DNA from: Halomonas salinarum
GTDB taxonomy: Bacteria; Pseudomonadota; Gammaproteobacteria; Pseudomonadales; Halomonadaceae
DNA length: 64,000 nt
Direction: 5' to 3'
NCBI RefSeq assembly: GCF_012062845.1
Contig: NZ_WWNB01000001.1
Location: 124,001-188,000 of the forward strand
Shown here: piece by piece, positions 51,727-62,914 of the stretch
Position numbering within the stretch: position 1 is the stretch's first letter
Layout of the letters: each line of letters starts with the position of its first letter
Program-made: the position numbers and the translations under genes
The notes under the pieces: generated by a model
What the model saw: the letters and a program-made list of their open reading frames with translations, nothing else
The model's database searches: none
What the model was told of the DNA's origin: nothing

Positions 51727-52347
51727 ATGCCCGATAACGTGCATTTCTATCGCCCTGATGACGGCCATGGCCTCCCCCACAACCCCTTCAACGCCATCAT
51801 AGGGCCGCGCCCCATCGGTTGGATTTCCTCGCAGAGCGCAGCAGGTACCCTCAATCTGGCGCCCTACAGCTTTTTCAACGCGTTCAACTACACGCCGCCG
51901 ATCATCGGGTTCGCAAGCGTCGGCTACAAGGACAGCGTGCGCAACATCGAGGAAACCGGCGAGTTCTGCTGGCAGCTCTCGACCCGCGAACTGGCTGAGC
52001 CGATGAACCAGAGCTGCGCGGCGGTAGACGCTGAAATTGACGAATTCAGCCTGGCCGGCCTAACCCCCACTCCCTCACAGATCTTAAGCGTGCCCCATGT
52101 TGCCGAGGCACGCGTGGTCTTCGAGTGCCGGCTGAGCCAGATATTGCAGCTCACCTCTGCCGCCGGTGATGCCGTCAATACCTGGCTGGTGCTGGGCGAG
52201 GTGGTCGGTGTCCATATCGACCAGACCCTGTTGAAGGACGGCGTCTATCAGACCGCCGACGCAGGCCCCATCTTGCGTGGCGGTGGCGCTGCGGACTACT
52301 TCGAGATCACTCCTGAGCAGCACTTCGAGATGCATCGCCCTCGCTAG
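51727..52347 (+). CDS. Flavin reductase family protein (FMN-binding split barrel)
   Basis: A 206-residue flavoprotein. The N-terminal NPFNAIIGPRPIGWISSQSAAGTLNLAPYSFFNAFNYTPPIIGFASVG is the flavin-reductase-like domain pattern with the FMN phosphate loop, followed by DSVRNIEETGEFCWQL and the C-terminal GDAVNTWLVLGEVVGVHID and DAGPILRGGGADYFEI-like segment. Relatives reduce FMN or act as DIM6/NTAB-type oxidoreductases. CTGGAGA lies before ATG 51727; an in-frame ATG at 51691 is less favoured. Stand-alone gene. Confidence 0.9.
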   Translation: MPDNVHFYRPDDGHGLPHNPFNAIIGPRPIGWISSQSAAGTLNLAPYSFFNAFNYTPPIIGFASVGYKDSVRNIEETGEFCWQLSTRELAEPMNQSCAAVDAEIDEFSLAGLTPTPSQILSVPHVAEARVVFECRLSQILQLTSAAGDAVNTWLVLGEVVGVHIDQTLLKDGVYQTADAGPILRGGGAADYFEITPEQHFEMHRPR

Positions 52348-52530
52348 CGTCACCCCCTGTCAGTAACGATGAGACAGCTGTTTTCTGTCGTATCCACGCC
52401 AGTCCGCGCCGTGCTGATGCATGGCCAGCCGCCCGCCGATGAACCAGACTTAACGAATGGCGAGAATGCCCTAGCGAAGCACAACAGAGCTAAGTGGATG
52501 ACCGGTGCGAAACGCGCCCAGGAGGAAGAC

Positions 52531-52797
52531 ATGGCAGGAGGATGGTCAAAAGATGGCGCCGTGCAGGAGCAGATCGACAGCACGATAGAAGACGCCCTCG
52601 AACGGGCGCGAAGCGAGCTGCCCCGGGGGGAAAGCCTGGAATACTGCGAAGAATGCGAGGCAAAGATTCCGCAAGCACGGCGAGAGGCCGTGAAGGGTGT
52701 ACGCCTGTGCATCAATTGTCAGAGCGAACGCGACAAACAGCGTTCATCCGTCAGCGGCTACAACCGACGCGGCAGCAAGGACAGCCAGCTGCGTTAG
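52531..52797 (+). CDS. DksA/TraR C4-type zinc-finger protein (YbiI-like)
   Basis: An 88-residue protein, the same length as E. coli YbiI. A helical N-terminus (QEQIDSTIEDALERARSELPRGESLEY) leads to a C4 zinc finger, CEECEAKIPQARREAVKGVRLCINCQ, the TraR/DksA motif. Members modulate RNA polymerase through the secondary channel or have unknown roles. AGGAGGA lies 6 bases before ATG 52531; the longer frame from 52369 adds unrelated sequence. Confidence 0.9.
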   Translation: MAGGWSKDGAVQEQIDSTIEDALERARSELPRGESLEYCEECEAKIPQARREAVKGVRLCINCQSERDKQRSSVSGYNRRGSKDSQLR

Positions 52798-53058
52798 GCT
52801 CTCTTCCTTTCTTTCATATCCGCCCACAACATTCAGACGACCGCAGCAAGCTGTCTAGGGACGCTTCAGTCTCTAGGTGCGCGCGAACAGTCAGGGAGGT
52901 ATGGGCATTCACTCAGGGCTTCTTCTTCGCGAAAAAGCCCGGTGACGAGCGGCGTTCTTCTGGGGCAGGGCTCTCCACCGAGCAATAGGCCGTCAAGCGA
53001 CGGCCTCGGCAGGCGACAAGGACGCCTGCCATCAGGGAGCAATCACCTCCCCTGTCCA

Positions 53059-53086
53059 CCGCCGGCCATCGCGGGACGGCCGGCGG
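53059..53086 (-). terminator. GC-rich hairpin after glxR
   Basis: CCGCCGGCC (53059-53067) pairs perfectly with GGCCGGCGG (53078-53086) eight bases beyond the glxR stop. There is no T-run, so it is either a weak terminator or an mRNA-protecting stem. Confidence 0.4.
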
Positions 53087-53093
53087 CACGGAC

Positions 53094-53981
53094 TCAGCGG
53101 CTGCCGACCTCATGGTCAGCGAGCGCCTCCAGGGCACGGACGATGCCGGAATGGTCCCAGTCGGCTCCACCGTGGGCGACACAGGCCTGGAACAGCTGCT
53201 GGGCATTGGCGGTACCGGGCAGCGCAAGGTCGAGGCTGCGCGCGCCTTCCAATGCCAGGTTGAGGTCCTTCTGATGCAGCTTGATCTTGAAGCCCGGATC
53301 GAAGGTGCGGTTGATCATGCGCTCGCCGTGGACGTCGAGAATCTTCGACTGGGCCAGGCCGCCGAGCAGCGACTCGCGGACCTTGGCCACGTCGGCGCCG
53401 GCCCTGGAGGCGAACAGCAGGCCCTCGGAGACCGCCTCGATGGTCAGGGCGACGACGATCTGGTTGGCCACCTTGCAGGTCTGGCCGGCACCCTGGTCGC
53501 CGATATGGGTGATGGTCTTGCCCATGAGCTCGAACAGCGGCTTGGCGCGCTCGAAGCCTTTCGGGGTGGCACCGACCATGATGGTCAGGGCCGCATTGAT
53601 GGCACCGCCCTCGCCGCCGGAGACCGGCGCATCGACGTACTCGCCGCCGGCCTCCTGGATGCGCTTGGCGAACGTCTGAGTAGCCAGCGGGGCGATGGAG
53701 CTCATGTCGATCACCAGGGTGCCCGGCTGGAGGCCCTCGATGACGCCGCCCTCGCCGAACAGCACCTGCTCGACGTCGGGGGTGTCAGGGACGATGGTGA
53801 TGATCACCTCGGAGGCCTCGGCGACCGCCTTGGGATCGGCGAGCTCCTGCATGCCCTTGGAGGCCAGGGTCTCGTCCAGGGTGCCGCGCTTGACGGTGGA
53901 AAGCGTGTGGCCGGCGTCCAGCAGGTGGCCCGCCATGGGACGGCCCATGATGCCCAGTCCGATAAAACCGATCTTGCTCAT
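53094..53981 (-). CDS. glxR: 2-hydroxy-3-oxopropionate (tartronate semialdehyde) reductase
   Basis: A 295-residue NAD(P)H-dependent beta-hydroxyacid dehydrogenase. GLGIMGRPMAGHLLDAGH is the Rossmann cofactor loop, YVDAPVSGGEGGAINAALTIMVG the substrate-binding DAPVSGG motif, and GAGQTCKVANQIVVALTIEAVSEGL holds the catalytic lysine. It reduces the tartronate semialdehyde made by Gcl to D-glycerate. CAGGAG lies 8 bases before ATG 53981. Order gcl-hyi-glxR on one strand forms the glycerate pathway; no glycerate kinase is in the window. Confidence 0.94.
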   Translation of the reverse strand: MSKIGFIGLGIMGRPMAGHLLDAGHTLSTVKRGTLDETLASKGMQELADPKAVAEASEVIITIVPDTPDVEQVLFGEGGVIEGLQPGTLVIDMSSIAPLATQTFAKRIQEAGGEYVDAPVSGGEGGAINAALTIMVGATPKGFERAKPLFELMGKTITHIGDQGAGQTCKVANQIVVALTIEAVSEGLLFASRAGADVAKVRESLLGGLAQSKILDVHGERMINRTFDPGFKIKLHQKDLNLALEGARSLDLALPGTANAQQLFQACVAHGGADWDHSGIVRALEALADHEVGSR

Positions 53982-54108
53982 GATGATTCTCCTGTCACGT
54001 TACTTGCTGACGTTGGGTCGTGATCGTCGTGCGGAAAACGTCGGTCAGGGCTCCAGGGGATGAGCGCCGGGGGCAAGACGACGCGAGGGTCCTACGCCAT
54101 GGATGGCG

Positions 54109-54140
54109 TCGGTAGCGCCCAGGGAGGGGTTCACAGCGCC
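54109..54140 (-). repeat. Interspersed intergenic repeat, copy A
   Basis: In the hyi-glxR gap. The reverse complement starts GGCGCTGTGAACCCCTCCCT and continues to GCTACCGA; it matches copy B (55067-55098) at 26 of 32 bases. In copy A it is followed by a CGCCATCCATGGCG palindrome, and hairpin-forming sequence surrounds both, as in REP-type elements. Confidence 0.65.
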
Positions 54141-54227
54141 CTCGCGGCGTCTTGACGCCGGAACAGCTCATCCCGGCCCGGGGCCTGTCACAGCACTCCG
54201 GGGAAGCCCTTCCACCACCGCCATGAT

Positions 54228-55004
<777 letters not shown>

Positions 55005-55066
55005 ATCGAACTCCTCTGGGTCGCTAACGTTGTAACGGGGCTTGGCTGGCGACAGGCCTTTTAGGA

Positions 55067-55098
55067 GGCGCTGTAAATACATCCCTGTACGCTACCGA
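55067..55098 (+). repeat. Interspersed intergenic repeat, copy B
   Basis: In the gcl-hyi gap. It begins GGCGCTGTAAATACATCCCT and ends GCTACCGA; opposite in orientation to copy A. The sequence after it (to about 55240) contains further stem-forming segments, including TGGCCATCCATGGCCA near 55146-55161, with no gene. Confidence 0.65.
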
Positions 55099-55247
55099 TT
55101 CCCTGCGGCGCTCTCGCATCCTGCTCCGCTTGCAGGGCCGGTGCTGGCCATCCATGGCCAGCCCGTTCGGAGCAGTGCTCCTCACCCCTGGAATCGGACC
55201 TCCTCTGCGGCCTGTCCCCGGTGTCCTTTGCGCTTTCTGTAAGGCAA

Positions 55248-57023
<1,776 letters not shown>

Positions 57024-57062
57024 GGCGATTCCTCCTGAGGCGGTTTTTATTCTAATCACTCT

Positions 57063-57071
57063 TTGTATACA
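57063..57071. promoter_or_regulatory. TTGTATACA site next to gcl start
   Basis: TTGTATACA, one base short of the full palindrome TTGTATACAA, lies 40 bases before the gcl start codon. It is one of four copies of the core TGTATACA in 57-60 kb. Confidence 0.55.
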
Positions 57072-57108
57072 GAGGTTAGTTCGGCCTCACCATCGCGTCC
57101 AGTTTTTA

Positions 57109-57123
57109 TGGAAAATGTTTCCA
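57109..57123. promoter_or_regulatory. IclR-type palindrome upstream of gcl
   Basis: TGGAAAATGTTTCCA is a perfect palindrome around a 3-base centre, 86 bases before the gcl start, matching the site before glcD (35417-35431). IclR-family repressors of glyoxylate genes bind 15-base TGGAAA...TTTCCA palindromes. Confidence 0.7.
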
Positions 57124-57256
57124 CAAAAACTGCATAGTGGTAAATAACATTAAAATTCAGTTATTTATGAAAATAATTTGCCCTCATCATGCTCACTGAA
57201 ACCACTGTGGCATTACTGAAATACCGCATCCCGCTCCACGCTTTAAGTGGCAACTA

Positions 57257-57266
57257 TTGTATACAA
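57257..57266. promoter_or_regulatory. TTGTATACAA palindrome between allE and gcl
   Basis: A perfect 10-base palindrome, about 234 bases upstream of gcl. The whole gap 57024-57505 (about 480 bases) holds no supported gene, only these regulatory sites. Confidence 0.6.
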
Positions 57267-57505
57267 ATACTATTTACCCCCTTGCAGCATCGACTCCTCG
57301 ATCCAGGCTAGACGAGCTTGCTGGCCATTCCATATATCGATCACTCATTCCAAACGCCAGCCGGGAGGCGCTAAGGAAGTGCAACAGCACACACGCACTG
57401 TGTTTGCTGACCGGCAGAGAATCAGCCGATCAGTCAGAGCTATCACGACGCCTGAACAAGCTTTTCTCCAGTTTCATTTACCTGTTCATACGCCAGAAAC
57501 GACGA

Positions 57506-57525
57506 CACCCGCCGAAAGGCGGGTG
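57506..57525 (-). terminator. Hairpin after allE
   Basis: CACCCGCC (57506-57513), loop GAAA, GGCGGGTG (57518-57525): a perfect 8-base-pair stem about 32 bases beyond the allE stop. The minus-strand sequence after it is only mildly T-rich. Confidence 0.6.
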
Positions 57526-57556
57526 CCGAGACACATCGATTTCAATCTTGAGCCGA

Positions 57557-58405
57557 TCAGGAGCGCTTGCTGTAGGGTAGCGCCATGTGTCGGTTGACAT
57601 CCTTGTACAGCAAGTAACGGAAGGGCCCAGGTCCACCCGCATAGCAGGCCTGCGGGCAGAAAGCGCGTAGCCACATGTAGTCGCCGGCCTCGACTTCGAC
57701 CCATTGCTGATTGAGGTGGTAAACCGCCTTGCCCTCGAGCACATAGAGACCGTGCTCCATGACGTGAGTCTCATCGAAGGGAATCACGCCGCCCGGCTGA
57801 AAGCTGACGATATTGACGTGCATGTCGTGGCGCATGTCGTCCTGATCGACGAAGCGGGTGGTCGCCCACACCTCGTTACAGTCCGGCATTACCGCGGGCT
57901 CGATATCGTTCTCGTTGGTGACGAAAGGCGCTGGCACCTCGATACCGTCAACGAACTCATAGGCCTTGCGAATCCAGTGGAAGCGCACCGGTGCGCCAGC
58001 CTCATTGCGCAGCTGCCAGTCAGTTCCTGGCGGGATGAAAGCATAGCCCCCCGGCACCATGTGGTGCTTCTCGCCAGCCAGCGTCAGCGCCATCTCGCCA
58101 TCCACCACAAAGAGCACGCCCTCGGCGCCCGGATCAGTCTCGGGCCGCTCGCTGCCACCACCGGGCGAGACCTCCATGATGTACTGGGAGAAGGTCTCGG
58201 CGAAGCCGGACAGCGGACGCGATAGCACCCAGAGGCGAGTGTTCTCCCAGTGGGGCAGCTTGCTGGCGACGATGTCGCGGTACACGCCCTTGGGAATGAC
58301 CGCGAAGGCCTCGGTGAACATGGCCCGGTCGGTGGTCATCACCTTCTGGCTCGGGTGGCCGCCCTGGGGGACATAGTACTGATGAGCGGACTGTCGCTGG
58401 CTCAT
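57557..58405 (-). CDS. allE: (S)-ureidoglycine aminohydrolase (bicupin)
   Basis: A 282-residue double-cupin protein of the UGHY/YlbA family, which releases ammonia from (S)-ureidoglycine to give (S)-ureidoglycolate in allantoin breakdown. YYVPQGGHPSQKVMTTDRAMFTEAFAVIPKGVYRDIVAS is the family start; the C-terminal cupin has the metal and substrate residues in FDETHVMEHGLYVLEGKAVYHLNQQWVEVEAGDYMWLRAFCPQACYAGG. AGAGG lies before ATG 58405. Between puuE (upstream) and gcl (downstream) on the same strand; allantoate amidohydrolase and ureidoglycolate lyase genes are not in the window. Confidence 0.94.
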   Translation of the reverse strand: MSQRQSAHQYYVPQGGHPSQKVMTTDRAMFTEAFAVIPKGVYRDIVASKLPHWENTRLWVLSRPLSGFAETFSQYIMEVSPGGGSERPETDPGAEGVLFVVDGEMALTLAGEKHHMVPGGYAFIPPGTDWQLRNEAGAPVRFHWIRKAYEFVDGIEVPAPFVTNENDIEPAVMPDCNEVWATTRFVDQDDMRHDMHVNIVSFQPGGVIPFDETHVMEHGLYVLEGKAVYHLNQQWVEVEAGDYMWLRAFCPQACYAGGPGPFRYLLYKDVNRHMALPYSKRS

Positions 58406-58655
58406 GAAGTTGCCTCTTCGTTGCAGTGAGTCGTGACGGCCATGCCTTCCGGCAGGATCACGCGGATATCAAAAGGATGCTTGTCGCAGTTGTTGGCCTC
58501 TCCAACGCGGTCGATCACCGGCACTCGCCTGGACGCGCCAGCACCGACTGAAGGAGAGAACCTAGCTCAGGCATGCCAGCTCCTGCCAAACGCAGGACGG
58601 GATGGATAAACTACCCCGCCCGAGCGCTCGCGACGATGCGCCTGTAACAACGCGC

Positions 58656-59588
58656 TCAGGTCGCCGGGTGGTGTTCGGCCCAGTGCCGCGCGATGTCCAC
58701 GCGGCGGGTCACCCAAACACGGTCGTGGGCCTCGATATGATCGAGGAAGCGCTGCAGCGCCCGGAAACGACCGGGGCGACCGAGAAGCCGGCAGTGCATG
58801 CCCACCGAGAGCATCTTCGGCGTGTCCTCGCCCTCGGCATAGAGGACATCGAAAGCGTCACGCAGGTAGGTGAAGAAGTGATCCGCGGTGTTAAAGCCCT
58901 GAGGGGCGGCGAAACGCATGTCGTTGCTATCCAGAGTATAGGGCACCACCAGGTGGCTATGCTCCCGGCCCTGGCTGTCCTTCTCGCGGGCCCAAAACGG
59001 CAAGTCGTCGCCGTAATAGTCGCTGTCGTAGAGGAAGTTGCCCTCGTCGAGCACCAGGCGCCGGGTATTGGGGCTGTCACGGCCGGTATACCACCCCTGG
59101 GGTTTTTCGCCGTACAGCGACTGGAATATCTCGATAGCACGGCGCATATGCTCCCGCTCGATATCTTCGGGCACGTTCTGGTAATGAATCCAGCGATAGC
59201 CGTGGCAGGCAATCTCGTGGCCGAGCTCCTTGAAGGCCTGAGCGACCTCGGGATTACGCTCGAGCGCCATGGCCACACCAAACACGGTCAGCGGCAAGCC
59301 GCGGCGCTCGAACTCGCGCAGGATCCGCCACACTCCCGCCCGCGAACCATACTCGTAGATAGACTCCATGCTTAGATGACGGTCGGGGAAGGAAGGCGCA
59401 CCGATGATCTCGGAAAGAAACTGCTCGGAGCCTTCGTCACCATGCAACACATTGTTCTCACCGCCCTCCTCGTAGTTGAGCACGAACTGCACGGCGATAC
59501 GCGCCTTGCCGGGCCAATTGGCCTGAGGGGGGGTGGCGCCGTAGCCAATCAGGTCGCGGGGGTAATCAGTAGGGGTCGGTGAGGTCAT
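58656..59588 (-). CDS. puuE: Allantoinase, polysaccharide-deacetylase type
   Basis: A 310-residue metal-free-type allantoinase that opens allantoin to allantoate, unrelated to the amidohydrolase AllB. MTSPTPTDYPRDLIGYGATPPQANWPGKARIAVQFVLNYEEGGENNVLHGD is the PuuE signature; the deacetylase-fold core contains ESIYEYGSRAGVWRILREF and HGYRWIHYQNV, with the C-terminal MLSVGMHCRLLGRPGR. AAGGATG lies before ATG 59588. First gene of the ureide block; a TGTATACA site lies 67 bases upstream. A gap of 250 bases to allE shows nothing recognisable. Confidence 0.95.
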   Translation of the reverse strand: MTSPTPTDYPRDLIGYGATPPQANWPGKARIAVQFVLNYEEGGENNVLHGDEGSEQFLSEIIGAPSFPDRHLSMESIYEYGSRAGVWRILREFERRGLPLTVFGVAMALERNPEVAQAFKELGHEIACHGYRWIHYQNVPEDIEREHMRRAIEIFQSLYGEKPQGWYTGRDSPNTRRLVLDEGNFLYDSDYYGDDLPFWAREKDSQGREHSHLVVPYTLDSNDMRFAAPQGFNTADHFFTYLRDAFDVLYAEGEDTPKMLSVGMHCRLLGRPGRFRALQRFLDHIEAHDRVWVTRRVDIARHWAEHHPAT

Positions 59589-60215
59589 GGCAATGCATCC
59601 TTCTGGTTCTGTGTGCGCTCAGCGGCGTCGTAGCCCTATACAAGCGACATAAACTGTATACAAAAAAGGATAGATGGTGCTCAGGATGTATTCAAGGGCA
59701 CGCCCCAAGCTCGCTGAAGCCGGATAGCCGCCGGGTGTCGTGACCGCCGCGACTGGCCGTTCGGGCTTTGCATACAGGGTAGCACCCAACAGATCAAGGT
59801 CGCGCCGCCAGTCGATAGACCTCGCCCTGTTCGGCCATTTTGGCCGCGTTCGCGAAAAGTTACCTACACTGGGGCTTGGGCATCGAACATGACAATGCTG
59901 GTGTTGCGCCCGAGTATTGCAAGCACATCGCAAGCCTCATACGCGCCTATTTTGTATACAATAATTAATCACTCATCGCCAATGCTCGTAGCCGAGATGC
60001 GGAAACCGTCAGCGCCATACTCTCTGTTCGTCAGTGGCACGCGCACGCTGGCATCGCGGCGAGGAGCTAGCATTACTCACTGCTCCAGAGCTAGGCGCCA
60101 CAGGTGGCTGATACCAACGACCTAGCCAGGGCATAGGTGGCCACAGCGTTGCATCATTCATCGCTCGACCCCATGGTAGACTGCAACGATCTCACTTGGC
60201 GGAGCCCCGGCATAC
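59589..60215. promoter_or_regulatory. Divergent control region with two TGTATACA sites
   Basis: About 630 bases between puuE and the GNAT-nitrilase gene without a supported gene. CTGTATACAA lies at 59654-59663, 67 bases before puuE, and TTGTATACAA at 59952-59961, about 255 bases before the nitrilase fusion. Short open frames here have no ribosome site. Confidence 0.55.
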
Positions 60216-61787
60216 ATGTCCCTCGAAGACCTGCACCTGACGCTACGTAACCTCACGCTGGACGACTACCCTCAACTCAAGACGCTGATGGATCGTGTCT
60301 ATCACGACATCGGCGGCGCCTGGCCTCAGCACACCATCGAGCGCCTGATCGGCGAGTTCCCCGACGGCCAGATCGTCATCGAGGACGACAAGACCCTGAT
60401 CGGCGTGGCCCTGACCGCTCGGGTCGACTACGAGGAGTTCTCCAACCCGCACCGCTACGACGACCTGATGGACCAGCGGGAGATCATTCGCAACGCGCCG
60501 GAAGGCGATGCCATGTATGGCCTGGATGTGCTGATCGACCCGGCCTACCGCGGCTACCGGCTCGGCCGGCGCCTCTACGAGGCGCGCAAGGACCTGTGCA
60601 AATCGCTGAACATGCGGGCGATTCTCGCCGGCGGCCGGATCCCCAACTACCACCAGCACGCGAGCGAGATGACCCCGGCTGAGTACCTGGAGCAGGTCTC
60701 GCGCAAGGAAATCCACGACCCCATTCTCTCCTTCCAGCTGGCCAACGACTTCCAGGTCAAACGCCTCTTGACCAAGTACCTGCCGGAGGACGAGAAGTCC
60801 CAGGGCTACGCGACCCTGCTCGAGTGGAACAACATCCTCTTCGAGCCGGCCGAGCGCGTGCTGGAGAATCGCCCGACCCAGGTGCGCGTGGGCGCGGTGC
60901 AGTGGCAGATGCGCGAGTTCTCCTCGGTGGAAGCGGTGCTTCAACAGGCGGAGTACTTCGTCGATGCGCTGTCGGACTACCAGAGCGACTTCGCGGTCTT
61001 CCCCGAACTCTTCAACGCGCCGCTGATGGGCCTGCAGGACCGCGCCGCCCAGCAGGATCAGATCGAGGCCATTCGTTTCCTGGCCGGCTTCACCGACCGC
61101 TTCAAGACCGAGCTATCGCGCATGGCGGTGTCCTACAACATCAACATCGTCGCCGGTTCGATGATCGAGGAGCGGGATGACGGCAACCTCTACAACATCG
61201 CCTATCTCTTCCACCGCGATGGCGACATCGAGGCCCAGGCCAAGCTGCACATCACCCCCCAGGAGCGCCGCGACTGGATCATCGAGGGCGGCGACGACCT
61301 GCGGGTCTTCGACACCGACGCCGGCCGCGTGGGCATCCTGATCTGCTACGACGTCGAGTTCCCCGAGATCTCGCGCCTGCTCGCCGACCAGGACATGGAC
61401 ATCCTCTTCGTGCCCTTCTGGACCGACACCAAGAATGGCTACCTAAGGGTGCGCCACTGCGCCCAGGCCCGGGCCATCGAGAACGAGTGCTACGTCGTGC
61501 TGTGCGGCAGCGTCGGCAACGTGCCCTCCATCGAGAACATGGAGATCCAGTACGCCCAGTCGTCGGTCTTCTCGCCCTCGGACTTCGCCTTCCCCCACGA
61601 CGCCGTGCTCTCCGAGACCACGCCCAACACCGAGATGATCATGTTCTCGGACCTCGACCTGACGCGACTCACCGTGGTGCGCAACGAGGGCTCGGTGACC
61701 AACCTGAAGGATCGCCGGCAGGACCTGTTCGACCTGCGCTGGCGCGACTGGTCCTGGAAGTCTGGCTCCCGCCAGGACGATAGCTGA
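60216..61787 (+). CDS. GNAT acetyltransferase / carbon-nitrogen hydrolase fusion
   Basis: A 523-residue two-domain protein. Residues 1-215 are a GNAT domain (GLDVLIDPAYRGYRLGRRLYEARKDLCKSL is the acetyl-CoA loop). Residues 225-510 are a nitrilase-superfamily amidase with the catalytic triad Glu in VFPELFNAPL, Lys in QAKLHITPQE and Cys in GILICYDVEFPE. This fusion is a known family whose substrates are not defined; an acetylated amide intermediate is an attractive idea. GGAG precedes ATG 60216. It is divergent from puuE across a region with TTGTATACAA sites, hinting at co-regulation with ureide degradation. Confidence 0.92.
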   Translation: MSLEDLHLTLRNLTLDDYPQLKTLMDRVYHDIGGAWPQHTIERLIGEFPDGQIVIEDDKTLIGVALTARVDYEEFSNPHRYDDLMDQREIIRNAPEGDAMYGLDVLIDPAYRGYRLGRRLYEARKDLCKSLNMRAILAGGRIPNYHQHASEMTPAEYLEQVSRKEIHDPILSFQLANDFQVKRLLTKYLPEDEKSQGYATLLEWNNILFEPAERVLENRPTQVRVGAVQWQMREFSSVEAVLQQAEYFVDALSDYQSDFAVFPELFNAPLMGLQDRAAQQDQIEAIRFLAGFTDRFKTELSRMAVSYNINIVAGSMIEERDDGNLYNIAYLFHRDGDIEAQAKLHITPQERRDWIIEGGDDLRVFDTDAGRVGILICYDVEFPEISRLLADQDMDILFVPFWTDTKNGYLRVRHCAQARAIENECYVVLCGSVGNVPSIENMEIQYAQSSVFSPSDFAFPHDAVLSETTPNTEMIMFSDLDLTRLTVVRNEGSVTNLKDRRQDLFDLRWRDWSWKSGSRQDDS

Positions 61788-61790
61788 TCC

Positions 61791-62597
61791 ATGCTCGAGC
61801 ACTGGCGCCGCTGGCGGGCCGCCCGGTTCGCCACCCGCCACCCCTTCCCCGCAGAGACCTGGGCCGAGGCCCGGGCTCGCTTGCCACTGCTTACGGCATT
61901 GAGCGATGAAGACGCCGAGCATCTGGGCAAGCGAGCCTGGGGCTTCGTGCATGCCAAGCGGCTCTCGCTGCACCCTGCCCTGGCCGATACGCCTTTCGAC
62001 GAACCGGCTCGCCTGGCACTGGCCGCTCAGGCCTGTCTGCTGACCCTAGGCTGGTCGGACGCCGAGCATCATGAGGCCTTCGCCAATGTGCACGAGATCC
62101 TGATTCTGCCCGAGGCCTTCGAGCGCCGCGTCGAGGAACTGGACGAGGCCGGGGTCATGCATCAGTACGCCGATGAACGCGCCGGCGAGACCTCCTATCA
62201 GGGGCCGGTGGTGGTGGCCTATCCGGATCTCATGGAAAGCGGCGACTTCAAAGGCTTCAACGTGCTGATCCACGAACTCGCCCACAAGCTCGATATGGGC
62301 AACTCGCTGGATGTCGACGGCTTCCCGCCGCTACCGCGGGACATAGCCGCCAATGACTGGCATCGGGTCTTCACCGCGGTATGGGACGACCTGCAGGCGC
62401 GCCTCGCTCGCGGCGAGGACACCCCCATAGACGACTATGCGGCGAGCCATCCCGGGGAATGTTTCGCGGTCTGTTGCGAATACTTCTTCAGTGCTCCGGA
62501 CCAACTCGATGAGGCCTACCCCGCCCTATACGCATTGCTTGCCCGCTACTTCCAGCAGGATCCGCTGACGCGGTTGAAAGCCCACTCCCAAGACTAA
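61791..62597 (+). CDS. mtfA: Zinc peptidase MtfA (Mlc titration factor family)
   Basis: A 268-residue cytoplasmic metallopeptidase. The zinc motif is HELAHKLDMGNSLDVDG near residues 163-179 (HExxH) with the downstream Glu ligand in GECFAVCCEYFFSAP. The N-terminal WRRWRAARFATRHPFPAETW and GPVVVAYPDLMESGDFKGFNVLIHELAHKLD match MtfA, which in E. coli binds the glucose repressor Mlc. It starts 3 bases after the GNAT-nitrilase stop, so the two are probably co-transcribed. Confidence 0.94.
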   Translation: MLEHWRRWRAARFATRHPFPAETWAEARARLPLLTALSDEDAEHLGKRAWGFVHAKRLSLHPALADTPFDEPARLALAAQACLLTLGWSDAEHHEAFANVHEILILPEAFERRVEELDEAGVMHQYADERAGETSYQGPVVVAYPDLMESGDFKGFNVLIHELAHKLDMGNSLDVDGFPPLPRDIAANDWHRVFTAVWDDLQARLARGEDTPIDDYAASHPGECFAVCCEYFFSAPDQLDEAYPALYALLARYFQQDPLTRLKAHSQD

Positions 62598-62914
62598 GCG
62601 GCGACTTTTACAATAGACCGCCCTGGCACGCTCTTTTGATCATTTATGTCTTATGATCACGAACTCGGCAGTGCAGCAACGACTTTTGGCCAGCTAGAAT
62701 CATCCGCCGTCTCTCACAGAGAATAAGGATGACGCAGAATGCGTGCCCATTTCGGGATCCGGTCCGGATGAAATTTTCATGACAAGCAGGCTCAGCGTCC
62801 GCGGTGAGTAGACCGGCAGCCAGCGTACCCTTCGCGCCCGGTATGCCACTTTGGCCACCGGGCGCGTTGTCGTATGCTGTGCGTCCTCTGACCCATCACC
62901 TGCAAGGATCACGC
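62598..62914. other. Gap between mtfA and the VTT-domain gene
   Basis: About 317 bases. No supported gene; an in-frame upstream extension of the next gene to 62804 lacks a ribosome site. The promoter of that gene should lie here. No repeat or strong hairpin was seen. Confidence 0.35.

Noticed and set aside
52369-52530. N-terminal extension of the DksA/TraR-like gene
   Set aside because: The start at 52531 gives the exact YbiI length and has AGGAGGA upstream.
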